The notes below the pieces were generated by a model that saw nothing but the letters and a program-made list of their open reading frames with translations, searched no databases and was not told the origin of the DNA. Below, piece after piece: positions 54,309 through 62,818 of a stretch of 64,000 nt of DNA. The stretch comes from Dactylosporangium vinaceum (GTDB lineage Bacteria; Actinomycetota; Actinomycetes; Mycobacteriales; Micromonosporaceae): positions 2,604,001 to 2,668,000 of the forward strand of contig NZ_CP061913.1 in the NCBI RefSeq assembly GCF_019904175.1. The letters are read 5' to 3'. The position numbers were made by a program, and so were the translations under genes. Numbering within the stretch: position 1 is the stretch's first letter; each line of letters starts with the position of its first letter.

Positions 54309-54605
54309 GATGAGCGGCCACTCCGCTGCGCTGCGTACCGCTCATGCCGTCACCTCCGCAGGCTCCGGCGCCGGCCTGAGCCCCGAGCTGTAACACTGAT
54401 GAGCGGCCACTCCGCTGCGCTGCGTACCGCTCATGCCGTCACCTCCGCAGGCTCCGGCGCCGGCCTGAGCCCCGAGCTGTAACACTGATGAGCGGCCACT
54501 CCGCTGCGCTGCGTACCGCTCATGCCGTTACCTCCGCAGGCTCCGGCGCCGGCCTGAGCCCCGAGCTGCAACACTGATGAGCGGCCACTCCGCTGCGCTC
54601 ATGCG
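54309..54605. repeat. 89-bp tandem repeat array with nested micro-ORFs
   Basis: Three full units begin at 54309, 54398 and 54487, with exactly 89-bp periods. A truncated fourth begins at 54576, and a diverged, shorter copy lies at about 54232-54308. Units 1 and 2 are identical; unit 3 differs at two bases. Each unit contains ATGAGCGG/CCGCTCAT as an inverted repeat. On the minus strand each has GGAGGTGACGGC before an ATG and a 30-codon frame whose TGA overlaps the next ATG (54431-54523 and 54342-54434). There are no CRISPR-like spacers. Origin by slippage duplication is likely; coding is unproven. Confidence 0.85.
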
Positions 54606-54985
54606 CCCGCTTGGCGGCGGCGGCACGCCTCCAGGTGGGCCGCGATGACGGGGGCGCTCGACGAGCGCACGCACGCGTCCGCGCCGGCCTCGAGCACGTC
54701 GACCACGGCCTGGTGGTCGCTGTACGGGCTCAGGACCGCCACGATCGAGGCGGCCGGATGGCGCAGGCAGGCGGCCGTCACCGAGCGGGGCCCGGGGTCG
54801 TCCAGCAGCACGATGTCGGGTTCCCGGCAGCCGGCCGGCATCTCGGCCCGGCGGGTCACCATCCAGGTGGCGGGCAGGTGCCGGTCCAGGTCGCTCAGGC
54901 GGTGTGCGGGGGCGATGAGCAGGACGTCGATCCGGTCCAGGGTGTCGGCGGCGGGGGAGTGCTGCGGCAGGGTCACAATCGTCAT
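54599..54985 (-). CDS. Pseudo-receiver (degenerate response-regulator-like) protein
   Basis: Protein of 128 residues resembling a receiver: VLLIAPAHRLSDL, IVLLDDPGPRSVTA with a possible phospho-Asp, VAVLSPYSDHQAVVDVLEAGADACVR. The N-terminal acidic pair is absent and the conserved Lys before the last helix is Arg (CVRSSS), so classical phosphorylation is doubtful. There is no output domain. Its TGA stop lies inside ATGA at the start of the repeat array, which its transcript would enter. Confidence 0.6.
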   Translation of the reverse strand: MTIVTLPQHSPAADTLDRIDVLLIAPAHRLSDLDRHLPATWMVTRRAEMPAGCREPDIVLLDDPGPRSVTAACLRHPAASIVAVLSPYSDHQAVVDVLEAGADACVRSSSAPVIAAHLEACRRRQAGA

Positions 54986-55076
54986 GCCTTCTTTATCCCG
55001 TGCGGGGCTGACATCCCCCTCGGTTCCACCTGCGAGAATCCTGGAAGCCCCGAGGCGCGCACGGCGGGAGGCCCCA

Positions 55077-55631
55077 GTGATCGTCTGGCTCAACGGCCCT
55101 TCCGGCGTCGGCAAGGCCACCGTGACCGCCGAACTGTGCCGCCGCGAGCCGCGGGCCCGGGCCTTCGACGCCGAGCGCATCGGCTGGGTGCTGCAGCGCA
55201 CGGCCGGTCTGCTGCGCCCCGCGCTACCGGCCAGGCCGGGGGTCCGCCACGGCGACTACCGTGACCTGCCCGCCTGGCGCGCGGCCACCGTCGCCGCCGC
55301 GGCCCGCCAGGCCCGCGGGGCCGACCCGCTGCTGGTGCCGATGACGATGCTGCGCCGCGGGCACCTGGAGGAGATCCTGGGTGCGCTGCGCGACCGCGGC
55401 CATGAGGTGCGGCACGTGCTGCTCGACGTCTCCGCCCCGGCGCTCGTCGAGCGGGTCGAGGCCGACGACGGCCCCGACGCGCGCGGCTGGCGGCTGGAGG
55501 ACCTGGGGGCGTACCTCACCGCCCGCCGTGACCTGCGCTCCCTCGGCGCCGTGGTCGACACCGACGACCTCTGCCCGGACGAGGTCGCCGACGAGGTGGA
55601 AGACCTGATCAACGCATGGAGACACGCCTGA
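55077..55631 (+). CDS. P-loop kinase-like ATP-binding protein
   Basis: Protein of 184 residues beginning IVWLNGPSGVGKATVTAEL. The P-loop is GPSGVGKA: Lys is present, but the usual Ser/Thr after it is Ala (a Thr follows one residue later). The remainder (DAERIGWVLQRTAG, LLVPMTMLRRGHLEEIL, VRHVLLDVSAPALVERVE) matches the small adenylylsulfate-kinase/shikimate-kinase-like ATPases common in actinomycetes. The substrate is unknown. The GTG start has GGGAGG 7 nt before it. Confidence 0.75.
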   Translation: MIVWLNGPSGVGKATVTAELCRREPRARAFDAERIGWVLQRTAGLLRPALPARPGVRHGDYRDLPAWRAATVAAAARQARGADPLLVPMTMLRRGHLEEILGALRDRGHEVRHVLLDVSAPALVERVEADDGPDARGWRLEDLGAYLTARRDLRSLGAVVDTDDLCPDEVADEVEDLINAWRHA

Positions 55632-55663
55632 GATCCACCCGGGGGCCTGAAGGCACCGGCAGG

Positions 55664-55756
55664 GCTTCGCAAATGCCGATTCGGCCCGGGACCCCGGAGC
55701 CACCCAGCCCGAATCGGCAGAGCTTCGCAAATGCCGATTCGGCCCGGGACCCCGGA
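55664..55756. repeat. 35-bp direct repeat pair with intervening complementary arm
   Basis: Identical 35-bp copies at 55664-55698 and 55722-55756. Each contains GCCGATTCGG. The spacer contains CCGAATCGGC (55709-55718), which can pair with either copy, giving two mutually exclusive hairpins. It lies between the P-loop protein gene and the PNPOx-family gene, ending 37 nt before the latter's ATG. Confidence 0.8.
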
Positions 55757-55793
55757 TTGACCCGCCCTACCGGCGTACGAAAGTCTGGTCGCC

Positions 55794-56294
55794 ATGCTCT
55801 CGTGGGGGCGCTTCCGGCGGTCGGCGCCGGATCTCGCCGCGGCCGGCCGCTCGCTGCTCTACCGCAGCGGCGTCGGCCTCGCCTACCTGGGCACCGTGCG
55901 CGCCGACGGCGGCCCGCGGGTGCACCCGGTCAGCCCCCTGCTCGTCGAGGAGGGGCTGTTCGCGCTGCTCATGGTCTCGCCGAAGCTCGAGGACCTGCTG
56001 CGCGACAGCCGGTTCGCACTGCACACGTTTCCGATGGAGGCCGGCGAGGAGGCGTTCTACGTCACCGGCCGCGCCGTGTTCCCGCGCGACCCGGCTCTGC
56101 GCCGGTCGGTCGCGGCGGCGTTCACGGCCGAGCGGGCGCTTGCCACGCCGCCGCCCGGCTTCAGCCAGCACGTGCTCGTCGAGCTGCTGGTCGGCACCTG
56201 CGTGCTCAACCGGGCCGGGCAGTACATCACGTGGGCGGCCGCCGAGGTGCCCGCGAACGAGCTCCCCGGCGGCCGCCACCGCGCCGTGATCTAG
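55794..56294 (+). CDS. Pyridoxamine-5'-phosphate-oxidase-like (split-barrel) protein
   Basis: Protein of 166 residues with the FMN-binding split-barrel pattern: GVGLAYLGTVRADGGPRVHPVSP, LLRDSRFALHTFP, EEAFYVTGRAVF. Such proteins bind FMN or F420 and act as small oxidoreductases or haem-utilisation proteins; the exact role is unknown. The stop overlaps the convergent acylase gene by 4 nt. Confidence 0.82.
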   Translation: MLSWGRFRRSAPDLAAAGRSLLYRSGVGLAYLGTVRADGGPRVHPVSPLLVEEGLFALLMVSPKLEDLLRDSRFALHTFPMEAGEEAFYVTGRAVFPRDPALRRSVAAAFTAERALATPPPGFSQHVLVELLVGTCVLNRAGQYITWAAAEVPANELPGGRHRAVI

Positions 56295-59200
56295 GACCTG
56301 TACACCTCGAACTCATACAGCGAGTAGCCGTAGGACGTGGCCCGGGCGACACCGGTCATCCGCACGTAGCGGGCCGTGACCGGCGCGAACGTCACGTTGT
56401 CGATGCCGCCGCGGGCGGAGTCGACGCTCGCCGCGGTCGTCCACGTGCGGTTGTCCGCCGACACCTCGATCCGGTACCGCGTGGCGTAGGCCGCCTCCCA
56501 GCGCAGGATCACCCGCCGGACCGGCTGGGCCGAGCCGAGGTCCACGGTGATCGACTGGCTGTCCGACCACCCGCTGGCCCACCGGCTCGTCGGGTTGCCG
56601 TCGACGGCCGCCCCGGTGGAGTAGCCGAGCTGGGTCGAGCTGGCGCTCACGCTGCGGCCCTGGGCCAGGTTGGTGAGGTCGTCGCCGCGCTTGGCCGGGA
56701 ACGACACCACCTGCTGGAACGTCGGCCGGTTCTGCCACGAGATCTTGTCGTGGGTGATTCCGCCGAGCGGTGACTGGATGATCGTGTCGGCGCACCACGG
56801 GTCACCGGCCGCGCAGTTGGCGTCACCCGGATAGGTGGTGTTCGCCGGCTCGGCGGCGGCCGCGGCCAGGGTGGCCGCCAGGACCTGCCGGCACGCGGCG
56901 AGGTTCCCGCCGCCGCAGTAGGACCGGCCGAGGCCGCTGCGCACCGGGTCGCCCAGGACGCCGCGGAGGTCCTTGTCGAGGTACCCCCACCACCCGTACT
57001 GGAACGAGGAGCCCTTGTGGGCCTGGGTCTGGTTCAGCGACCCCGCGTTCGTCGGCCCGGTGTAGCCGGAGGGCGACTCGTCGATCTGCAGGGTCCTGGT
57101 CAGCGCGGCGTACACGTCGTCGCCGAGGCCGGGCCGGAAGGCCCCGTCGACGAGCTTCGGCCACCAGGCGTCGAACAGCCGGATCGCCGCGGCGTGCTGG
57201 TACACGTGCGAGCCGGGCGTCGTCTCCACCCGCTCGGCCCCGGCCGCCTGCCAGGCGCGCAGGGCCGCGACGCCGGCGTCGGTGCCGGTCCCGGCGGGGT
57301 CGAGGATGCGCAGCAGCTCGGGCAGCAGGTTCTCGGCCCGCAGGTCGGTGACTGCGGCGTCCTCGACGATCCGCACGACCCCGGCCCGATCGAGCTTGTT
57401 GCCGCCGCTCAATGCGGTTCTCACGCGTTTGTCGAGCAGGTCCGCGCGCTGTACCGCACCGAAACTGAAGTTGCCGTCGGCCGCTGAGAAGTCCTTACTT
57501 TGCTTGTTATTCCAAGAGACGAAATAATCCTGTCCCGTGGACTGCGGATGCTGGGCCGCGGGAATGTAGTCGGCGGTATTGGTGTCGGCATTCCAGCCCG
57601 ACCATTCATATGCCGGGTCGGCCTTCGCCGGCAGGTTCGGGTCGGCGCCGGTCCTGCGCACCGGGTTGCTGCCGGAGTTGAAGTACGCGGTGTCGGTGGC
57701 GTTCACGTAGAACCAGTTGAACGCGTAGCCGACGTCCGACGCCGAGGCGATGAACTGGGCCGGGTTCGCCATCGCGGCCGGGTCGTTGAACGCCTGGAAC
57801 CCGATGGCCGAGTCGGCCTCGTGGCGGTACGTGGAGCGCAGCTGCGTGAACGCCATCGGCCGGCCGTCCACTGTCCCGCGGTACCCGAGAAGACCGTATT
57901 TGGTCCTGTATGTAACGAGTTGATAGGAGCCCGCGGCGGTGCCGTCGGCCACGGTCGGGGTCCAGGCGTTGGTCTGCGTCAGCGCCTCCATGGGCGTGCA
58001 GGCGCCGTGGAAGAGGTACGCCGTGGACTGCAGCGTCGCCGGCGAGCCGTCCGTGTTGCACAGCGGCACCGCGTAGGTGTCGGTGATGTCCTGCTCGGCC
58101 GAGGTGGCGCTCCACGCGTAGTCCTGGCCGCGGCCGAGGAGCACGTAGAGGTTCAGCCCGGCGAACGCGACACCGTGCGCGCTGATGCCCGGGCCCTGCA
58201 GCTCCTGGAGCATCAGCAGCTGCGGGGAGAAGTAGCCGGTCTGCGGCCCGAACACCGCGATCGGGTGCCCGGTCGCGGAGTGGGCGGCGTCGAGCACCAC
58301 CGCGTTGGACATGCCGCGCCTGGCCGCGCCGCCCGGGGCGAGGCCGGCGGTCGTGGTCGCGGACCCGGTCGGGTTGTAGACGACCGGCTGCGCGACGACG
58401 CTGCCGTTGTCCGGCAGGGCGACGCCTGGCGCGTTCGGGTCGGCCGCACCGTAGGGGAACGACTGGCCGTCGTGCAGCGTGAGGACCGTCTCCTCGTCGT
58501 TCTGCTCGCGGAAGGCGGCCCAGAGCCGGTCTCCCTCGGTGACGCCGTAACGGGCCCGCGCGGTGACCCGGACCAGCGCCGACTCGACCTCGCCGCCCCC
58601 GCCGCCGCCGAACAGGCCGCCGACGACGCCCGCGATCGCGATCAGATCGGTCATCTGGAACGGCTCGGGCCCGCCCGCGTTGGTGATCGCGTCCAGGTGC
58701 CCGGTCAGCACGTACTCGCCAGGGCAGTTGCGGCCCGACATGCAGGCCGCGATGTAGGCGTTGATCCCGGCGACGTAGCTCTGCACGTCGTCGTAGAGCT
58801 GGGCCCCGCGGGTGCCCTTGGTGCGCAGCGCGGCGACCTGGGCCTGCAGGTCGGCCTCGGTGTACGGGGCCTGCCGCCAGATGCTCTGCTCCAGCTCCCG
58901 GTTGCCCGGCGCGCCGCCCGCGAACGGGGTGAGCCGGCCGCGGCCGACCCGGCGGAGCAGGTCCATCACGAACAGCCGGTCCTCGGCCCCGGCGTACCCG
59001 GCGCCGAACATCGTCCCGGCCCGGGTCGTGCCGGTCACGTGCGGGACGCCCAGCCTCTTGTCCCGCACGATCGTCACGTCGGCCCGGGGGCTGTACGTGC
59101 GGTCGACCTGGCCCGCGGGCACCCCGAACGACGCGTCGTTGTAGAAGTCGGCGATCTGCTCCTCGGTCAGCCCGGTGTAGGCCGACACGAGGTTGGCGTA

Positions 59201-59449
59201 CGGGGCGAGCTGGTCGGCCGAGTGCGCCGGCCGGAAGCCCAGGGCCTTGTGGGCCAGGATGTCGGCCAGGGTGGCGTTGCCGTTCTGCCCCGGCGGCAGG
59301 ATGTCGTTGCACTGGTCGAGGCAGTAGTCGTTGGGGGCGAGCACGGCCGCCTGGGCGGTGCTGCCGCTCGTCACGAGCTGGGGAGCGACGAGGACGGCGG
59401 CGGTCAGCAGGAAGGCGCCGAGGGCGCGCTTGACGACGGGCAGGGACAT
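56291..59449 (-). CDS. Secreted penicillin-acylase-family amidase with C-terminal discoidin domain
   Basis: Protein of 1052 residues. A Sec signal peptide (1-35, ending AQAAV) leads to the penicillin amidase (Ntn hydrolase) fold. The alpha part carries TYSPRADVTIVRDKRLGVPHVTG and YAGAEDRLFVMDLLRR. The spacer/beta junction is RRGMSNAVVLD, where Ser (about 381) is the expected N-terminal nucleophile after self-cleavage. GVAFAGLNLYVLLGRGQDYAWSAT follows. Residues 915-1052 form an F5/8-type C (discoidin/CBM32-like) domain, NLAQGRSVSASSTQLGYSTG to the end. It could act on acyl-homoserine lactones, beta-lactams or lipopeptides outside the cell. Confidence 0.9.
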   Translation of the reverse strand: MSLPVVKRALGAFLLTAAVLVAPQLVTSGSTAQAAVLAPNDYCLDQCNDILPPGQNGNATLADILAHKALGFRPAHSADQLAPYANLVSAYTGLTEEQIADFYNDASFGVPAGQVDRTYSPRADVTIVRDKRLGVPHVTGTTRAGTMFGAGYAGAEDRLFVMDLLRRVGRGRLTPFAGGAPGNRELEQSIWRQAPYTEADLQAQVAALRTKGTRGAQLYDDVQSYVAGINAYIAACMSGRNCPGEYVLTGHLDAITNAGGPEPFQMTDLIAIAGVVGGLFGGGGGGEVESALVRVTARARYGVTEGDRLWAAFREQNDEETVLTLHDGQSFPYGAADPNAPGVALPDNGSVVAQPVVYNPTGSATTTAGLAPGGAARRGMSNAVVLDAAHSATGHPIAVFGPQTGYFSPQLLMLQELQGPGISAHGVAFAGLNLYVLLGRGQDYAWSATSAEQDITDTYAVPLCNTDGSPATLQSTAYLFHGACTPMEALTQTNAWTPTVADGTAAGSYQLVTYRTKYGLLGYRGTVDGRPMAFTQLRSTYRHEADSAIGFQAFNDPAAMANPAQFIASASDVGYAFNWFYVNATDTAYFNSGSNPVRRTGADPNLPAKADPAYEWSGWNADTNTADYIPAAQHPQSTGQDYFVSWNNKQSKDFSAADGNFSFGAVQRADLLDKRVRTALSGGNKLDRAGVVRIVEDAAVTDLRAENLLPELLRILDPAGTGTDAGVAALRAWQAAGAERVETTPGSHVYQHAAAIRLFDAWWPKLVDGAFRPGLGDDVYAALTRTLQIDESPSGYTGPTNAGSLNQTQAHKGSSFQYGWWGYLDKDLRGVLGDPVRSGLGRSYCGGGNLAACRQVLAATLAAAAAEPANTTYPGDANCAAGDPWCADTIIQSPLGGITHDKISWQNRPTFQQVVSFPAKRGDDLTNLAQGRSVSASSTQLGYSTGAAVDGNPTSRWASGWSDSQSITVDLGSAQPVRRVILRWEAAYATRYRIEVSADNRTWTTAASVDSARGGIDNVTFAPVTARYVRMTGVARATSYGYSLYEFEVYRS

Positions 59450-59579
59450 GGGCGGATCCCCTCCGGTTGCTGCGAGCCAATATGAAAATGACTCGGGTTA
59501 CCGGATGGTAACAACGACGACCTTCACTGAATAGAGGTGTCGCACCGTCGATACGCTGGGACTCCATTACGCTTCACCG

Positions 59580-62432
59580 GTGCTCGTGGTCCATGCGCTC
59601 TGGGTCGACGGTCGAGTCGCCCTCTGGGCCTCCGACGGCGACACGCTGCTGGCGGGCCTGAACCTGAACGGTGACACGGGGGTCGCGGCCGAGCGCATCC
59701 TGTTGCTGCCGACTCGTAACCGCAAGCTCGAACCCTGGCCGGCCGTCACCGAGAAGGCTGCACTGAAGCCGTGGACGGTGGGGACTGTCGAGTACGAGCC
59801 CGATGAGGCCCTTCGCCTGCTGCCCGGCCTGTGTCAGCTGATCGGCGACGACATCACCCTCGCGCAGTCGACCGAATGGTTCGTCGCGCTCGCCGAGTTC
59901 GCGTGCGCACTGGTTGCCCGCGGCCGGATGCTGCCTGCGATCGTGGACGGGCGGCCCCGCTGGGCCCCGGTCCTCACCGGCCGCGACGCCGCCCACGCCC
60001 GGGCCCTCGCCCTCGCCCTGCCCTCCGCGGCGCTCCTCGGCATGGCCCGGGCCGCGGTCGTCACCGAGGCCCTCGACGCGTTCGTCGACGCCGCCGCCCG
60101 GGCCGACCTGCCCGCGGAGGCGCAGACCTGGCTCGACAGCATCGCCGGCGTGCCGCCGCAGCGCCTCACCGCCTGGGAGGCCGACGCCGTCGGGGGCGCC
60201 GTGCGGGCCTGCTTCCGGCTCGTCGAGCCGCCCGAGCCGAAGATCGGCGAGGATCCGGCCCCGGATCCGCACTGGACGCTCGAGTTCGCGCTGCAGGCGG
60301 CCGACGAGCCGACGCTCGTCGTCGACGCCGACCGGGTGTGGCGCTCCCGGGGCGCGCTCAAGGCCCTCCAGCGGCACATTGCGGCCCCGCAGGAGACGCT
60401 CCTGGCCGAGCTCGGCCGGGCCAGCCGCCTCTACCCGGCCCTGGAGGACGCCCTGCGCGAGGCCCGCCCGGCCGCACTGCCCCTCGACACGGACGGCGCC
60501 CACCGCCTGCTGAGCGAGGGCGCCCCGCTGCTGGCCGCGGCCGGGTTCGGCGTGGTGCTGCCGGGCTGGTGGCGCAAGGCGTCGGCCCGTCTGGGCGCCC
60601 GTCTGAAGATCAAGGACGGCTCCGGGGGTACCGCTCCGGGCACCGTGAACACGGACAGCGGCCTGGGCCTGGGCGCGGTCGTCGACTACGACTGGGAGCT
60701 GGCGCTCGGCGACGAGCCGCTCACCGAGGACGAGCTGCGCCGCCTGACCGACCTCAAGACGCCGCTCGTCCGGCTGCGCGGGCAGTGGGTCGAGCTGGAC
60801 CCGCGCCGGCTCGCCGAGGGCCTGTCGTTCCTGGAGCGCCAGCGCGACGCCGAGGCCATGACCGTCGCCGACCTGCTGCACCTCGCCGGCGGTGCCGAGG
60901 AGGGCCCGGGCGGCCTGCCGATCGTCGAGGTCGTGGCCGACGGCTGGCTCGGAGACCTGCTCAGCGGCGAGGCCGACCTGCGCCTCGACGACGCCGACGC
61001 GCCTTCGGGGTTTCAGGGAGAGCTGCGGCCGTACCAGCGCAGGGGTTTGAACTGGCTGCGGTTCCTGGAGCGGGCCGGGCTCGGCGGCATCCTGGCCGAC
61101 GACATGGGCCTGGGCAAGACCGTCCAGCTCCTCGCGCTGCTGGCCGGCCCCGCGCCCGGGCCGACGCTGCTCGTCTGCCCGATGTCGCTCGTCGGCAACT
61201 GGCAGCGGGAGGCGGCGAAGTTCGCGCCGTCGCTGCGGGTGCACGTCCACCACGGCGCCGACCGGGTCCGCTCGCTCGACCCTTCCGCGTTCGACCTGGT
61301 CGTGACCACCTACTCGGTGGCGGCCCGCGACACCGGGATGCTGGGGGCCGTCCCCTGGCACCGGGTCGTGCTCGACGAGGCCCAGGCCGTCAAGAACGCC
61401 GCGACAAAACAGGCATCGGCGGTACGTCAGCTGCCGTCCCGCCACCGCATCGCCGTCACCGGGACCCCCGTCGAGAACCGCCTGGCCGACCTCTGGTCGA
61501 TCATGGAGTTCGCCAATCCGGGCCTGCTGGGCAGCGCGACGAAGTTCAAGGAGCGCTTCGCCGAGCCGATCGAGCGCGACGGCGACGCCGACGCCGCCGC
61601 GCGCCTGCGCCGGATCACCCAGCCGTTCGTGCTGCGCCGGGTGAAGACCGACCGCACGATCATCTCCGACCTGCCGGAGAAGCTGGAGATGGACGTCGTG
61701 TGCAGCCTGACCCCGGAGCAGGCCAGCCTCTACCAGGCCGTCGTCGACGACATGCTTGCCCGCATCGAGAGCAGCGAGGGCATCGAGCGCCGCGGCCTGG
61801 TCCTGGCCACGATGACCAGGCTCAAGCAGATCTGCAACCACCCGGCCCTGGCCCTGCGCGACGGCTCGCGCCTCCCCGGCCGCAGCGGCAAGCTGGCCCG
61901 CCTGGAGGAGATCACCGAGGAGGTCCTGGCCGCGGGGGAGCGGGCGCTGATCTTCACGCAGTACGCCGAGTTCGGCCGCATGCTGCGCACGTCGCTGGCC
62001 ACCCGGTTCGGCCGGGAGGTGGCGTTCCTGCACGGCGGCGTGCAGAAGGCGGCCCGCGACGCGATGGTCGCCCGGTTCCAGGAGGCGGCCCCGTCCTCGC
62101 CGCCGCTGTTCGTGCTCTCCCTGAAGGCGGGCGGGACGGGCCTGACCCTGACCGCGGCCAACCACGTCATCCACGCCGACCGCTGGTGGAACCCGGCCGT
62201 CGAGGACCAGGCCACCGACCGCGCCTTCCGCATCGGCCAGCGCCGGGCCGTCCAGGTCCGCAAGTTCGTCACCGCCGGCACCGTCGAGGAGAAGATCGCC
62301 GCCCTGATCACCGACAAGCGCGGCCTGGCTCAGAAGATCGTCGGCACCGGCGAGCAGTGGCTGACCGAGCTCTCCACCGCCGACCTGCGCGCCCTGCTGA
62401 CGCTCGACCCGGCCGCGGCGGTCTCCCCGTGA
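59580..62432 (+). CDS. SNF2-family DEAD/DEAH helicase
   Basis: Protein of 950 residues. The N-terminal half (1-470) is an actinobacterial SNF2-associated region. The Swi2/Snf2 ATPase carries LADDMGLGKTVQLLALL (motif I, about 506), VTTYSV, VLDEAQAVKN (motif II as DEAQ, about 598), TGTPVENRLADLW, IFTQYAEF and SLKAGGTGLTL, and ends with DRAFRIGQRRAVQV. It translocates on duplex DNA to remodel protein-DNA complexes; the exact task is unknown. It starts with a GTG (VLVVHALWV), as homologues do. Confidence 0.92.
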   Translation: MLVVHALWVDGRVALWASDGDTLLAGLNLNGDTGVAAERILLLPTRNRKLEPWPAVTEKAALKPWTVGTVEYEPDEALRLLPGLCQLIGDDITLAQSTEWFVALAEFACALVARGRMLPAIVDGRPRWAPVLTGRDAAHARALALALPSAALLGMARAAVVTEALDAFVDAAARADLPAEAQTWLDSIAGVPPQRLTAWEADAVGGAVRACFRLVEPPEPKIGEDPAPDPHWTLEFALQAADEPTLVVDADRVWRSRGALKALQRHIAAPQETLLAELGRASRLYPALEDALREARPAALPLDTDGAHRLLSEGAPLLAAAGFGVVLPGWWRKASARLGARLKIKDGSGGTAPGTVNTDSGLGLGAVVDYDWELALGDEPLTEDELRRLTDLKTPLVRLRGQWVELDPRRLAEGLSFLERQRDAEAMTVADLLHLAGGAEEGPGGLPIVEVVADGWLGDLLSGEADLRLDDADAPSGFQGELRPYQRRGLNWLRFLERAGLGGILADDMGLGKTVQLLALLAGPAPGPTLLVCPMSLVGNWQREAAKFAPSLRVHVHHGADRVRSLDPSAFDLVVTTYSVAARDTGMLGAVPWHRVVLDEAQAVKNAATKQASAVRQLPSRHRIAVTGTPVENRLADLWSIMEFANPGLLGSATKFKERFAEPIERDGDADAAARLRRITQPFVLRRVKTDRTIISDLPEKLEMDVVCSLTPEQASLYQAVVDDMLARIESSEGIERRGLVLATMTRLKQICNHPALALRDGSRLPGRSGKLARLEEITEEVLAAGERALIFTQYAEFGRMLRTSLATRFGREVAFLHGGVQKAARDAMVARFQEAAPSSPPLFVLSLKAGGTGLTLTAANHVIHADRWWNPAVEDQATDRAFRIGQRRAVQVRKFVTAGTVEEKIAALITDKRGLAQKIVGTGEQWLTELSTADLRALLTLDPAAAVSP

Positions 62433-62818
62433 GCGCGCGATTATGCGTCTTCGTGTGCCTTGTCGGTGAGCCCGGGATGCCGCCGCGGGAGGAGCTGCAC
62501 TGGCGGCTGCACGACGCGATCGAGGAGGCGGCCGGGCGGGCGGGCGTCGACTTCGCGGACGTACAGCTGCAGATGCTCGGCGACGGGGCGCTCGCGGTCT
62601 TTCCGGCCGGCGCGAACGAGCCGCGGGCCTTTGCCGCGCTCGTCCGCGTCTTCCGGGCCGGCCTGCCCCCGCCGGAGCAGGCACCGGTCCGCATCCGCCT
62701 CGCCGCCGCCGTGGGCCAGCCGTCGGTCGCGACGATGGAGGTGACCCGGCTGATCGCCGGCGACGACGGGGGCGCGGTGCTGCACGTGGTGCTAGGCCGG
62801 GAGGGGCTGGGCGCCTAG
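62429..62818 (+). CDS. Small degenerate nucleotide-cyclase-like protein
   Basis: Protein of 129 residues whose GTG start overlaps the SNF2 stop (GTGA), so the two are translationally coupled. FVCLVGEPG, LQMLGDGALAVFPAGANEPRAF and VRIRLAAAVGQPSV recall the core of class III adenylate/guanylate cyclase domains (D-x-x-G-F, GDGxxxxF, RxGxxxG). The metal-binding Asp pair and transition-state residues are not evident. It is probably a non-catalytic relative, always read with the helicase. The 3' end overlaps the convergent lipoprotein gene by 27 nt. Confidence 0.55.
   Translation: MSARLCVFVCLVGEPGMPPREELHWRLHDAIEEAAGRAGVDFADVQLQMLGDGALAVFPAGANEPRAFAALVRVFRAGLPPPEQAPVRIRLAAAVGQPSVATMEVTRLIAGDDGGAVLHVVLGREGLGA

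Noticed and set aside
54025..54393. 122-residue + strand frame across the operator and repeat region
   Set aside because: No ribosome site or motif; it only gains length by running into the first repeat unit.
54309..54605. CRISPR array
   Set aside because: Units are 89 bp, directly adjacent, with no variable spacers and no cas genes in the window.
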